The position numbers and the translations under genes are program-made. From NCBI RefSeq assembly GCF_947255105.1, contig NZ_CAMYFP010000001.1:186001-250000 (forward strand): 64,000 bases of DNA. The letters are read 5' to 3'. The notes beneath the pieces are model-generated. The model made no database searches, was not told where the DNA came from, and saw only the letters and a list, made by a program, of their open reading frames with translations. Shown here in pieces: positions 37,991 through 47,642 of the stretch. How positions within the stretch are numbered: the first letter of the stretch is position 1; each line of letters opens with the position of its first letter. The DNA is from an uncultured Campylobacter sp. GTDB taxonomy: Bacteria; Campylobacterota; Campylobacteria; Campylobacterales; Campylobacteraceae.

Positions 37991-39781
37991 ATGAGAAATA
38001 TTAGGAATTTTAGCATAATAGCTCACATAGATCATGGCAAAAGCACCTTAGCAGATAGGCTTATAACTGAGTGCAACGCTGTTAGTAAAAGACAGATGAG
38101 CTCCCAAGTTATGGACACTATGGATATCGAAAAAGAGCGTGGTATCACCATAAAAGCCCAAAGTGTAAGACTTGATTATAAGCACAATGGAGAAGATTAT
38201 ATTTTAAATCTTATAGACACTCCAGGGCATGTTGATTTTAGTTATGAAGTTAGTAGAAGCCTTGCAAGTTGCGAGGGAGCTATCCTTGTAGTTGATGCAA
38301 GCCAGGGTGTGCAGGCTCAAACTATTGCAAATGTTTATATAGCGCTTGAACACAACCTTGAGATAATTCCGGTTTTAAACAAAATTGATCTTCCAGCAGC
38401 AAACCCTGAGCGTGTAAAAGAGGAGATTGAGCATGTTATTGGGCTTGATTGCAGCGATGCTATAGAGGTGAGTGCAAAAACAGGCGTTGGCATAAAAGAG
38501 CTACTTGAGGCCATCATCAAGCGTATTCCAGCACCAAAAACAGATGACAAAAAGCCACTAAAAGCACTTATTTATGATAGTTGGTTTGATAACTACTTGG
38601 GTGCTTTGGCTCTTATTAGAGTCTATGATGGCAAACTTTGTAAAAATGATGAAGTTTTAGTTATGGGGACTGGCAAAAAGCATTTAGTGCTTGACCTTTT
38701 ATATCCAAATCCAGTATCTCCAACTAAAACAGAAGAGATAAGAAGTGGCGAAGTTGGCATTGTGGTGATGGGCTTAAAAGATGTTAGCGATGTTGCAGTT
38801 GGCGATACTATAACTCTTCTTAAAAACAGAGCCACCGAGCCAGTAGCTGGCTTTGAAAAGGCAAAATCATTTGTTTTTGCAGGAATTTATCCGATAGAAA
38901 CTGATAAATTTGAAGACTTAAGAGACGCATTAGAAAAGTTGCAGTTAAATGACAGTTCTATAAGTTATGAGCCTGAAACCTCCGCAGCACTTGGTTTTGG
39001 GTTTAGAGTTGGGTTTTTGGGATTACTTCATATGGAAGTTGTAAAAGAGCGGCTAGAAAGGGAGTTTGATCTTGATTTAATCGCTACAGCGCCAACTGTA
39101 ACTTATGAAGTTTATAAAACAGATGGAAATATGCTTAAAATTCAAAATCCAAGCGAGCTTCCACCTGTAAATGAGATAGAGCTTATAAAAGAGCCTTATG
39201 TAAAGGCAACTATGATAACGCCAACTGAGTTTCTTGGCAACCTTTTGACACTTTTGAATATAAGGCGCGGAATTCAAAAAAAGATGGACTATATAACTAC
39301 CGATAGAGTGCTTTTAGAATACGACATACCGATGAATGAGATTGTGATGGATTTTTATGATAAACTAAAATCCTGCACAAAAGGATATGCTAGTTTTGAC
39401 TATGAGATGACCGACTATAGACAGGGCGATTTGGTTAAACTAGATATAAGAGTTGCTGGTGAGACCGTGGATGCACTCTCTATAATAGTGCCACAAGATA
39501 AGGCTGAGTCAAAGGGCAGAGACTTGGTAAAGGCTATGAAAGATATCGTTCCAAGACAGCTTTTTGAAGTAGCTATCCAAGCAAGTATCGGCAATAAAAT
39601 AATAGCACGTGAAAATGTCCGCTCAATGGGCAAAAACGTAACAGCAAAGTGCTATGGTGGCGATATCTCACGAAAAAGAAAGCTGCTTGAAAAGCAAAAA
39701 GAGGGCAAAAAAAGAATGAAAGCCATCGGCAAGGTAAGTTTGCCAAGCGAGGCATTTTTAAGCGTTTTAAAGATTGATTAA
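37991..39781 (+). CDS. lepA: Elongation factor 4
   Basis: 596-residue translational GTPase that acts on stalled or back-translocated ribosomes. G1 [15 protein letters not shown]2 region [11 protein letters not shown]3 DTPGHVDF, G4 NKIDLP; the LepA-specific C-terminal domain begins around residue 485 and includes [19 protein letters not shown]. Length is typical. The lipoprotein gene follows 15 bases later. Confidence 0.98.
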   Translation: MRNIRNFSIIAHIDHGKSTLADRLITECNAVSKRQMSSQVMDTMDIEKERGITIKAQSVRLDYKHNGEDYILNLIDTPGHVDFSYEVSRSLASCEGAILVVDASQGVQAQTIANVYIALEHNLEIIPVLNKIDLPAANPERVKEEIEHVIGLDCSDAIEVSAKTGVGIKELLEAIIKRIPAPKTDDKKPLKALIYDSWFDNYLGALALIRVYDGKLCKNDEVLVMGTGKKHLVLDLLYPNPVSPTKTEEIRSGEVGIVVMGLKDVSDVAVGDTITLLKNRATEPVAGFEKAKSFVFAGIYPIETDKFEDLRDALEKLQLNDSSISYEPETSAALGFGFRVGFLGLLHMEVVKERLEREFDLDLIATAPTVTYEVYKTDGNMLKIQNPSELPPVNEIELIKEPYVKATMITPTEFLGNLLTLLNIRRGIQKKMDYITTDRVLLEYDIPMNEIVMDFYDKLKSCTKGYASFDYEMTDYRQGDLVKLDIRVAGETVDALSIIVPQDKAESKGRDLVKAMKDIVPRQLFEVAIQASIGNKIIARENVRSMGKNVTAKCYGGDISRKRKLLEKQKEGKKRMKAIGKVSLPSEAFLSVLKID

Positions 39782-39796
39782 ATTAAAGGTTTTGGG

Positions 39797-40309
39797 ATGA
39801 AATTTATCTATATTTTTGCAGCGCTGTTTTTGGTGGGATGTAGCACGAACACTATAGAACTAAAAGATTATGGCGCAGCACCAAAGTCAAATTTGGCAGT
39901 TAGTGACAATAGAGCCGATAAAAGTTATGTAGTAAAGATGCTCTCATCAGATGGACAGCCCACAAAAAAGATTGCAACCAATATAAATTTAGACGAGTGG
40001 TTTAGCAAAGCTCTCTCATCAAAGCTTGACTCCATTGGCGTAGATACCGAGAAAAACTTCAAGTATATTGCTGTTTTTATAGACAAAGCAGAGCTCTCTT
40101 TTTCTAAATTTCGAACTAAAAATCTCATCACAGATGGCTCTGTTAGGATTATGATAAAGAAAAAAGATAGGATTATCAAAAGAAAGATCTCCCACTCAAA
40201 GAGAGAGTGTTCCTCTTTTTCAGACCTAGATACTCTTAAAGCCAACGTTGATGAGCTTTTGCTCTATCTTGTAGATGAAAGTGCCAAAGAGATAAAAGAG
40301 AGTCTGTGA
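39797..40309 (+). CDS. Outer-membrane lipoprotein, MapA-like by position
   Basis: 170 residues with a lipoprotein signal (MKFIYIFAALFLVGC, lipid Cys15). The mature part alternates beta strands and basic stretches (IMIKKKDRIIKRKISHSKREC) and has no domain I can name. C. jejuni has the lipoprotein gene mapA between lepA and the ComF-like gene, so orthology is likely from synteny, though this copy is shorter than MapA (~214 residues as I recall). Its stop overlaps the next gene by 4 bases. Confidence 0.7.
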   Translation: MKFIYIFAALFLVGCSTNTIELKDYGAAPKSNLAVSDNRADKSYVVKMLSSDGQPTKKIATNINLDEWFSKALSSKLDSIGVDTEKNFKYIAVFIDKAELSFSKFRTKNLITDGSVRIMIKKKDRIIKRKISHSKRECSSFSDLDTLKANVDELLLYLVDESAKEIKESL

Positions 40310-40872
40310 GATGCCTAAATTGCGCTAAATTTAGCTTTAGATTTATCTGTAAAAGCTGCACCTCTCATCTACAAAGGGGTAGTTTTTTAAAAAGGCAGAT
40401 AGATGATCTTGTTATTTATAGTGCCTTTTACTATAGCGAAGTAAAACCTTTGCTCTATTCAAAACATCACATTTATGGCGCTTTTGTCTATAAATCTTTG
40501 GGCAAGATAGCAAAAAGTAAGATAAACTTAGATCTTTTAGAGGGCAAATTTAACCTAATTCCAATAGATGATCACGTAGAAAATGGCTACTCACATACCG
40601 CAATCATTGCAAAAGAGCTTTCATCTTCCAAATTAAAGCCACTTTATAACTCTTTAAAAGCTACAAATAAGGTCCATTACAGTGGCAAACCACTCTCATT
40701 TAGGAAAGCAAACAAAAGAGGGTTTAAGGTGCTAAAGAGGGCAAATTTTCCTATCATTTTAGTTGATGATATTGTAACTACTGGCGAGACTTTGCTTCAA
40801 GCAAAAAAGGCGCTACAAAAAGAGGGCTTGGAGGTGATTTGCGCTATAGTTTTGGCAGATGCAGGGACATAA
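40306..40872 (+). CDS. ComF-family phosphoribosyltransferase-like protein
   Basis: 188 residues. N-terminal zinc-ribbon-like pairs MRCLNC and FICKSC, then a type I PRTase fold with the PRPP loop ILVDDIVTTGETLLQA near residue 150 and a hood lacking other enzymatic motifs. ComF/GntX proteins act in DNA uptake; the C. jejuni gene at this place (between mapA and gyrA, reported as ctsW) is needed for natural transformation. Overlaps the lipoprotein gene and ends 66 bases before gyrA. Confidence 0.87.
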   Translation: MRCLNCAKFSFRFICKSCTSHLQRGSFLKRQIDDLVIYSAFYYSEVKPLLYSKHHIYGAFVYKSLGKIAKSKINLDLLEGKFNLIPIDDHVENGYSHTAIIAKELSSSKLKPLYNSLKATNKVHYSGKPLSFRKANKRGFKVLKRANFPIILVDDIVTTGETLLQAKKALQKEGLEVICAIVLADAGT

Positions 40873-40897
40873 TTAAGCACAAAACAAACAAAATTTA

Positions 40898-40908
40898 GAT
40901 AATATAAG
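40898..40908 (+). promoter_or_regulatory. Candidate -10 for gyrA
   Basis: Overlapping hexamers GATAAT and TATAAG 30-40 bases before gyrA; one of them is likely the -10. Readthrough from lepA is also possible. Confidence 0.35.
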
Positions 40909-40938
40909 AGCTTTTAAGTAAGGTTGATAAGGGAGAAT

Positions 40939-43437
40939 ATGCAAAACAATATAATAGATGAAGATATCGAGCTACTTGATGTTGAAGACTCTATAAAAGA
41001 GAGTTATCTTGACTACTCGATGAGTGTTATTGTAGGAAGAGCATTGCCAGATGCTAGAGATGGACTAAAGCCAGTTCATAGGCGCATTTTATATGCTATG
41101 AATGTTCTTGGTGTAAGCAGTAAAGATCGTTATAAAAAATCAGCAAGAATTGTTGGAGATGTCATAGGTAAATACCATCCACACGGCGATACAGCAGTTT
41201 ATGATGCTCTTGTTAGAATGGCACAAACTTTTTCTATGAGAATACCTACAGTTGATGGACAGGGAAACTTTGGCTCAATAGATGGCGATAGCGCGGCTGC
41301 TATGCGATATACTGAAGCTAGAATGACTCCTTTAGCAGAAGAGCTTTTAAAAGATATAGACAAAGAGACTGTTGATTTTGTTCCAAACTACGATGAAAGC
41401 GAGATGGAGCCAGATGTCCTGCCATCAAGAGTGCCAAATTTACTCTTAAATGGCTCAAGCGGTATAGCAGTAGGTATGGCTACAAACATTCCGCCACACA
41501 GCCTTGATGAGCTAATTGACGGACTTTTATTGCTAATTGAAAACAAAAATGCAACTTTAGATGAGATTATGGAGTGCATAAAGGGACCAGACTTTCCAAC
41601 AGGTGGGATAATATATGGCAAAAAAGGGATAGTTGATGCCTACTCTACAGGTAGAGGTAGAGTTAAGATGAGAGCCAAAACTCACATTGAGACTCAAGGT
41701 AGCAAAGAGATTATTGTCATAGATGAACTTCCATATCAAACCAATAAAGCAAGGCTTATAGAGCAAATTGCCGATCTTGTCAAAGAAAAGCAGATAGATG
41801 GTATCTCTGAAGTAAGAGATGAGAGTGATAGAGATGGCATTAGAGTTGTGATTGAACTAAAGCGTGATGCGATGAGCGAGATTGTTTTAAATAATCTTTT
41901 CAAATCAACCACTATGGAGGCAACTTTTGGTGTCATAATGCTTGCTATTGCTAACAAAGAGCCAAAGGTATTTACTCTTTTAGAGCTTTTAGATCTCTTT
42001 TTAAATCACAGAAAAACTATTGTCATTAGAAAGACAATTTTTGAACTTCAAAAGTCACGTGCAAGAGCTCACATCTTAGAGGGTCTTAAAATCGCCCTTG
42101 ACAATATCGATGAGGTTATCGAAACTATTAGAAATAGCCAAAATACAGCCATTGCAAGGGATAGCTTGATTGCTAAATTTAGCTTAAGTGAACTTCAGGC
42201 AAATGCAATACTAGATATGAGATTGGCACGTTTAACTGGGTTAGAGAGAGAAAAAATTGAAGCCGAGTTAAAAGAAGTTTTAGAGCGTATCCAAAAGCTT
42301 GAGGCGATGTTAAAGAGCGAAGAGCTTATAGAGGCGGCTATAAAAGAGGAGTTGTTGGATATCAAGTCCAAATTTAAATGCCCACGCAAAACAGAGATAG
42401 TTGATGACTACGATGAGATAGAGATAGAAGATCTCATTCCAAATGAAAATATGGTAGTAACTATTACTCATAGAGGCTACATCAAGCGAGTGCCAACCAA
42501 AACTTACGAAAGACAAAGAAGAGGTGGTAAAGGCAAAGTTGCAGTAACTACCTATGATGATGATTTTATAGAGAATTTCTTCATCTGCGATACTCACGAT
42601 ACTCTTATGTTTGTGACAGACCACGGACAGCTTTATTGGCTAAAGGTCTATAAGATTCCAGAGGGAAGCAGAACCGCCAAAGGCAAGGCAGTAGTCAATC
42701 TAATCAACCTTGCACAAGATGAAAAGATTATGGCTATTATTCCTACGACAGACTTTAGCGACAGCAAGTCTTTGGTCTTTTTCACCAAAAAAGGCGTTGT
42801 AAAGAGATCAAATTTGAGCGAATATGCAAACATAAGAAATGTTGGTATAAGAGCTATAAATTTAGATGATGATGACGAAGTTGTAACAGCTTTGATTGTA
42901 GATAGCACACTAAATAGAACAGAAAATGAGCCAACTATGCTCTTTGTAGTGACCAAAAAGGGAATGTGTATCAAATTTGACATAGAAAATGTAAGAGAGA
43001 TAGGGCGAGTTGCAAGAGGCGTGCAAGCTATTAGATTTAAAGAAGATGGCGATCAAGTTGTAGGTGCTGCTGTTATCTATAGTGATTTGCAAGAGATTTT
43101 AAGTGTTGCAAGCAATGGTATAGGTAAGCGAACTACAGCTGATGAATATAGACTTCAAAACAGAGGCGGAAGCGGTGTAATTTGCATGAAGTTAACCACC
43201 AAAACAGGATATTTAGTAGGCATTGTCATAGTTGATAATGAGATGGATCTAATGGCGCTTACTACAAATGGTAAGATGATAAGAGTTGATATGCAAAGCA
43301 TACGCAAAGCAGGCAGAAACACAAGCGGAGTAAAGGTTGTTGATGTTGATGGTGAAGAGGTTGTAAATATCGCAATTTGTCCAAAAACAGAAGATGAGAT
43401 TGACTTAGCAGATATTAGTGAGATTGGCGAGGTATAG
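40939..43437 (+). CDS. gyrA: DNA gyrase subunit A
   Basis: 832 residues; with GyrB introduces negative supercoils. Winged-helix/tower domain with catalytic Tyr downstream of the quinolone region [19 protein letters not shown], where Thr85 and Asp89 are the wild-type (susceptible) residues equivalent to C. jejuni Thr86/Asp90. The C-terminal beta-pinwheel contains the GyrA box QRRGGKGK near residue 530. I chose ATG 40939, just after AAGGGAGA, over a TTG at 40924. asd starts 2 bases after the stop; in C. jejuni flgP-flgQ-flgR intervene. Confidence 0.98.
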   Translation: MQNNIIDEDIELLDVEDSIKESYLDYSMSVIVGRALPDARDGLKPVHRRILYAMNVLGVSSKDRYKKSARIVGDVIGKYHPHGDTAVYDALVRMAQTFSMRIPTVDGQGNFGSIDGDSAAAMRYTEARMTPLAEELLKDIDKETVDFVPNYDESEMEPDVLPSRVPNLLLNGSSGIAVGMATNIPPHSLDELIDGLLLLIENKNATLDEIMECIKGPDFPTGGIIYGKKGIVDAYSTGRGRVKMRAKTHIETQGSKEIIVIDELPYQTNKARLIEQIADLVKEKQIDGISEVRDESDRDGIRVVIELKRDAMSEIVLNNLFKSTTMEATFGVIMLAIANKEPKVFTLLELLDLFLNHRKTIVIRKTIFELQKSRARAHILEGLKIALDNIDEVIETIRNSQNTAIARDSLIAKFSLSELQANAILDMRLARLTGLEREKIEAELKEVLERIQKLEAMLKSEELIEAAIKEELLDIKSKFKCPRKTEIVDDYDEIEIEDLIPNENMVVTITHRGYIKRVPTKTYERQRRGGKGKVAVTTYDDDFIENFFICDTHDTLMFVTDHGQLYWLKVYKIPEGSRTAKGKAVVNLINLAQDEKIMAIIPTTDFSDSKSLVFFTKKGVVKRSNLSEYANIRNVGIRAINLDDDDEVVTALIVDSTLNRTENEPTMLFVVTKKGMCIKFDIENVREIGRVARGVQAIRFKEDGDQVVGAAVIYSDLQEILSVASNGIGKRTTADEYRLQNRGGSGVICMKLTTKTGYLVGIVIVDNEMDLMALTTNGKMIRVDMQSIRKAGRNTSGVKVVDVDGEEVVNIAICPKTEDEIDLADISEIGEV

Positions 43438-43439
43438 AG

Positions 43440-44462
43440 ATGAGAAGATACAACATAGCAGTAGTTGGCGCAACAGGAGCCGTTGGAGAGGAGCTTTTGT
43501 TAGTTTTGCAAGAGATGAACTTTCCGGTTGGAGAGCTTTTGCTGCTTGCAAGTGCTAGAAGTGCAGGAGAGATGATAGAGTTTGGCGAAAAGGAGTATAA
43601 GGTCCAAGAGTTAACCACAAGCAGCTTTGATGAAAATGAAATAGATATAGCATTTTTTTGTGCAGGTGGAGGAGTATCAGCTAAATTTGTCCCTTATGCA
43701 GTGGAGAGTGGCGCTTTGGTTATTGACAACACAAGCCACTTTAGAATGCAAGAAAATGTTCCTTTAGTGGTGCCAGAGTGCAACTATGAAGATATCAATA
43801 GTTGGCAAGCAAGCGGTATCATCGCCAATCCAAACTGCTCAACTATCCAAATGGTTCAAGTCTTAAAGCCATTGGATGATGCTTTTGATATAGAAAGAGT
43901 TGATGTTAGCACCTATCAAGCAGTAAGCGGTGCTGGCAAAGAGGGCATGAATGAGCTAGTAGAACAGATGCAGGCGTTTTTTGCCTTTAAGTTAGATGAG
44001 AGCAAGGCCGATGTTTTTCCTCATCAAATAGCACTCAATCTCTTCCCTCACATCGATGTTTTTATGGAAAATGACTATACAAAAGAGGAGATGAAGATGA
44101 TTGATGAGAGTGCCAAGATTTTGCACAAACGCATTCCCATCTCTGCAACTTGTGTTAGAGTTCCAGTTCTTAGAAGTCATAGCGAGGCGATAACTATTAA
44201 ATTTAAAAAAGATTTTTCAGTTGAAAATGTAAAAGAGATTTTGAAAAATGCGCCAAGTGTAAAAGTTGTAGATGACAATAAAAACAACCTCTATCCTATG
44301 CCAATTATTGCCACCAACACGGACTATACCTTTGTTGGGCGTATAAGAAGAGATCTTTTTGATGATAAGATTCTTCATCTTTGGTGCAGTGCCGATCAGA
44401 TACGAACAGGAGCTGCAACCAACGCAGTAAGGATAGCTTTGAAGTGGATTGAAAATAACTAG
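43440..44462 (+). CDS. asd: Aspartate-semialdehyde dehydrogenase
   Basis: 340 residues; reduces aspartyl-phosphate for lysine/DAP, methionine and threonine. NADP-binding VVGATGAVGEELL, catalytic Cys in NPNCSTIQM near residue 131, active-site QAVSGAGKEG and His in the VPVLRSHSEA segment. Feeds LysA at 4.5 kb through the DAP pathway. Directly downstream of gyrA and 3 bases before the DapF-like gene. Confidence 0.97.
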   Translation: MRRYNIAVVGATGAVGEELLLVLQEMNFPVGELLLLASARSAGEMIEFGEKEYKVQELTTSSFDENEIDIAFFCAGGGVSAKFVPYAVESGALVIDNTSHFRMQENVPLVVPECNYEDINSWQASGIIANPNCSTIQMVQVLKPLDDAFDIERVDVSTYQAVSGAGKEGMNELVEQMQAFFAFKLDESKADVFPHQIALNLFPHIDVFMENDYTKEEMKMIDESAKILHKRIPISATCVRVPVLRSHSEAITIKFKKDFSVENVKEILKNAPSVKVVDDNKNNLYPMPIIATNTDYTFVGRIRRDLFDDKILHLWCSADQIRTGAATNAVRIALKWIENN

Positions 44463-44465
44463 TCT

Positions 44466-45194
44466 ATGAAATATCAGCTCTTTATCCCCTCTGGCAATCC
44501 AACTGCGCTTGTAGAAGATGAGGGTTTTTTGGTTAAAGAGCGACTTTTTATAAACGAAAAGATTATGAAAAGTGATAGCTCCATAGAGCAAGTTGGCTTT
44601 GTGGATAGCGACTTTAGGCTTGTTATGGCAGGCGGTGAGCGCTGTATCAACGCCATAAGGTGCGCTGGACTTTTTTATATGGATAAGTTTAATCTTGATG
44701 AGGTCAATGTTAGAAATTTAGATGAGGTTTTTAAGTGTGGCAAGGATAAATTTGGCATATTTGTAGCGTCCAAATTTAGCAATAAATTTAGCGTAAAAAA
44801 GCTTAGTAAATTTGAGTATTTGGTGAGTTTGGACGGCATTACCCACTTAGTAAATTTAGAAAAATTAGAGTTTAAAAGCGACGATGAGTATAAGAAATTT
44901 GGCTTTGAAAAGATAAAAAGTCTAAATTTAAATACTCTTAGGGCAAGCGGTTTTATAAATATTTTTGAGGATTTTTTAAAGCCCGTTGTTTTTGTTAGAG
45001 ATATCAATACTTTATTTTATGAAAGTGCTTGTGCGAGCGGAAGTTTGGCAGCTTGTGTTGTTTTAAATTTGATTGGTAAAAAAAGCGAGTTTAGGCTAAC
45101 TCAGCCAAGCAACAAAGAGCTTTTTGTTGAAATTTACAAAGAGTTTGAGAGGTTTATTGGCTTTAGGATAAGTGGAGAGATTTTAAAAGTATGA
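44466..45194 (+). CDS. DapF-fold racemase/epimerase-like protein, function unknown
   Basis: 242 residues. Two segments match the two active-site halves of diaminopimelate epimerase: AGGERCINAIRCAG (Cys60, cf. GNGxRC) and ESACASGSLAACVV (Cys189, cf. ETLACGTGACAA), but the rest is divergent and the family's N-terminal motif is only approximate (PSGNPTALV). Both cysteines being kept suggests a cofactor-independent racemase or epimerase. It sits between asd and a YqhA-family gene with 3-4 base joins. It could be a divergent DapF, or a racemase for another amino acid such as the histidine racemase CntK family. Confidence 0.75.
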   Translation: MKYQLFIPSGNPTALVEDEGFLVKERLFINEKIMKSDSSIEQVGFVDSDFRLVMAGGERCINAIRCAGLFYMDKFNLDEVNVRNLDEVFKCGKDKFGIFVASKFSNKFSVKKLSKFEYLVSLDGITHLVNLEKLEFKSDDEYKKFGFEKIKSLNLNTLRASGFINIFEDFLKPVVFVRDINTLFYESACASGSLAACVVLNLIGKKSEFRLTQPSNKELFVEIYKEFERFIGFRISGEILKV

Positions 45195-45700
45195 TTGAGA
45201 GAATTTTTGAAAAAGTTCTTTGGAGTTCGAGATTTGTTACAATTTTGCCTGTAATTTTTGGCTTAATTGGCGCCATTATCTGTTTTGTCATCGCAAGTTA
45301 TGATATCTTAAATGTTATGTTTGGTGCTTGGGAGTACCTTATCAATGGCAACAAAAGCCTAGATTTGCACTCAGATGCCGTTGGCATAATAGTCGGCGCT
45401 ATCGATCTTTATTTGATGGCTTTGGTTTTGTTTATCTTTAGTTTTGGGATTTATGAGCTTTTTATCTCCGAAATTGAGCCTATGAAGAGTTCAAAACACT
45501 CAAAAGTTTTGGAGATAAAGAGCTTAGATCAACTAAAAGATAAGATTGGCAAAGTTATAGTTATGGTGCTTATTGTAAATTTCTTTCAAAGAGTGCTTCA
45601 CGCCAAATTTGAAACACCACTTGAGATGGGCTACTTAGCGCTATCTATACTAGCACTTTGCATTGGACTTTATTTTCTTCATAAGGGAAGTGAAAATTAA
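45191..45700 (+). CDS. YqhA/UPF0114-family membrane protein
   Basis: 169-residue inner-membrane protein with segments at ~17-40, ~65-92, ~122-140 and ~148-165, and the characteristic ESSRF-like start (WSSRFVTILPVIFGL) and DLYLMALVLFIFSFGIYELF. Role unknown across the family. Start overlaps the DapF-like stop by 4 bases; hemE follows 15 bases later. Confidence 0.85.
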   Translation: MIERIFEKVLWSSRFVTILPVIFGLIGAIICFVIASYDILNVMFGAWEYLINGNKSLDLHSDAVGIIVGAIDLYLMALVLFIFSFGIYELFISEIEPMKSSKHSKVLEIKSLDQLKDKIGKVIVMVLIVNFFQRVLHAKFETPLEMGYLALSILALCIGLYFLHKGSEN

Positions 45701-45715
45701 ATTTAAGGAGAAGAG

Positions 45716-46738
45716 ATGATATTTGTAGATGCGTGTTTTAAAAAAGATGTTGCCTATACGCCTGTTTGGATGATGAGGCAAGCGGGACGATATCTGCCTG
45801 AGTATATGGCAGTAAGGCAAAGCGTTGGTGGCTTTTTAAATTTATGCAAAGATTATAAAAAAGCAAGTGAAGTTACCATTCAACCAGTTGATATTCTTGG
45901 TGTTGATGCGGCGATTTTGTTTAGTGATATTTTGGTTATTCCGCTTGAGATGGGAATGAACTTGGAGTTTATCAAGGGCGAGGGACCTGTTTTTAACTCA
46001 CCTATCAAAACTAAAGCCGATTTAGACAGACTAGATATTGACAAAGCTGTAGATAGGCTAACTTATGTCTATGATACTATCAAGCTAACTAGAGAAAAGC
46101 TAGGCAAAGATAAGGCGCTTATTGGTTTTAGTGGCTCACCTTGGACTGTTGCAACCTATATGATTGAGGGAAGTGGCACTAAAAATTATGCAAAGTGCAA
46201 GAAGATTTTATATCAAGATCCAGAGTTTTTACATCAAATTTTGGCCAAAGTGACTCAGACAACAAAGCTCTATCTTGAAAGACAGATCAAAAGTGGAGTA
46301 AATGCTATCCAGATCTTTGATAGTTGGGCAGCAGCACTTGAAAAAGAGATGTTTTTTGAGTTTTCGTGGAGATATATTATAGAGATAGTCGATTATTTAA
46401 AAGAGCGCTATCCAGAGATTCCTATCATAGTTTTTCCGAAAGGAATTGGCTCTTATCTAGATAAGATAGATGGCAATTTTGATGTTTTTGGAGTTGATTG
46501 GGGCACACCTATTGAGCTTACAAGAGATATTTTAGGAGATAGATATACACTACAGGGCAACATGGAGCCTTGCAGACTTTATAGCAAAGAGGCTACAAAA
46601 GAGGCAGTTGAGAGGATTTTAAAGAGTATGAAGGGGCATCATCATATATTCAATTTAGGTCACGGCATACTTCCAGATGTTCCAGTTGCCAATGCTAAAT
46701 ACTTTATAAAGCTAGTTCAAGAGAGTTCAAAAAGATAA
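45716..46738 (+). CDS. hemE: Uroporphyrinogen decarboxylase
   Basis: 340 residues; decarboxylates uroporphyrinogen III to coproporphyrinogen III in haem synthesis. Signature [15 protein letters not shown] near residue 18, [13 protein letters not shown] with the catalytic Asp, [13 protein letters not shown] and the C-terminal [12 protein letters not shown]. Good AAGGAGAAG site. Last gene before a strong bidirectional terminator. Confidence 0.98.
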   Translation: MIFVDACFKKDVAYTPVWMMRQAGRYLPEYMAVRQSVGGFLNLCKDYKKASEVTIQPVDILGVDAAILFSDILVIPLEMGMNLEFIKGEGPVFNSPIKTKADLDRLDIDKAVDRLTYVYDTIKLTREKLGKDKALIGFSGSPWTVATYMIEGSGTKNYAKCKKILYQDPEFLHQILAKVTQTTKLYLERQIKSGVNAIQIFDSWAAALEKEMFFEFSWRYIIEIVDYLKERYPEIPIIVFPKGIGSYLDKIDGNFDVFGVDWGTPIELTRDILGDRYTLQGNMEPCRLYSKEATKEAVERILKSMKGHHHIFNLGHGILPDVPVANAKYFIKLVQESSKR

Positions 46739-46743
46739 TTTAA

Positions 46744-46777
46744 AAAGATAGATGGAGAGCAAAGACCATCTATCTTT
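46744..46777 (+). terminator. Bidirectional terminator between hemE and sppA
   Basis: AAAGATAGATGG / CCATCTATCTTT, 12 perfect pairs with a 10-base loop, between convergent genes. Confidence 0.75.
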
Positions 46778-46787
46778 CAAATTTAAT

Positions 46788-47642
46788 TTATCTTGCATTT
46801 AACATAAAAAATGAGACTATTTTACTTGAGATATTTTTACTAAGTAGCCCAACCAAGCGGTCAATCATTGGCTCTTTTTGCCATATTGGGCTCTCTACGC
46901 CACTTAACTCTTCAACTCTGCTTTTAACATCACTATAAGTTGCAACGCCGTCTATTAGCTTAAGAGTTTTGGCGTCATCTGCCAAAAAGACCCGTGCATT
47001 TGCCCATTCATCCTTTTTGTTGATATCTAAATTTCTAGCCTCTGCCACCTCATTTGTAAAGAGCTCATAGCTTTTATCTGTAAGCTCTTGCACACTTTGT
47101 CTCTCCTCTTTTGTCCATTCTCGCATAAAGGTTCCTGCCTGTTTATACTCGCCAGCAGAGACGATTTGCTCTTTTATACCTATCTTGTCTGCTAGCCCTT
47201 GTATATTAAAGCCCTGCATAATAACGCCAATAGAGCCGATAAACGCCCCTTTGTTTGCATAAATCTCTTTCGCCCAAACACCACCAAGATAGCTGCCACT
47301 TGCCATTGTTCCACTTGCATATGCAACTACAGGCTTTTTTTCATTTAGTCTTTTTATCGCCATAGCAATCTCAAAACTAGGCGAAAGTCCGCCACCAGGA
47401 CTATCGATAAAAAGTAGCACCCCTTTTATATTGTCATTTTTGTAGAGAGTTTCAGCCGCTTGCAAAAACTCTTCACTATCCAGTATCGCATCTTTTAAAT
47501 CTAGCCTTGCAAGGTTTGCGGTACTTTGCTCATCTTTTGGAGCTATTATGACGCTAACAGCGATGGCGATTATACAAACAATCAAAAAAAACTTGATAAT
47601 AGACTTTAGGATATCTGCAAAAAACTTAATTATACTTTTCAT
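46788..47642 (-). CDS. sppA: Signal peptide peptidase SppA
   Basis: 284-residue single-domain (short, 36K-type) peptidase that clears cleaved signal peptides from the inner membrane. N-terminal anchor at ~17-38; Ser in SGTMASGSYLGGVWA and Lys in AGEYKQAGTFMREWT form the catalytic dyad; LFIDSPGGGLSPSFEI is the oxyanion region. I chose ATG 47642 behind AAGGAAAA; a longer frame begins at 47678. It overlaps the upstream deaminase by 17 bases, the same pair as in C. jejuni. Confidence 0.93.
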   Translation of the reverse strand: MKSIIKFFADILKSIIKFFLIVCIIAIAVSVIIAPKDEQSTANLARLDLKDAILDSEEFLQAAETLYKNDNIKGVLLFIDSPGGGLSPSFEIAMAIKRLNEKKPVVAYASGTMASGSYLGGVWAKEIYANKGAFIGSIGVIMQGFNIQGLADKIGIKEQIVSAGEYKQAGTFMREWTKEERQSVQELTDKSYELFTNEVAEARNLDINKKDEWANARVFLADDAKTLKLIDGVATYSDVKSRVEELSGVESPIWQKEPMIDRLVGLLSKNISSKIVSFFMLNAR

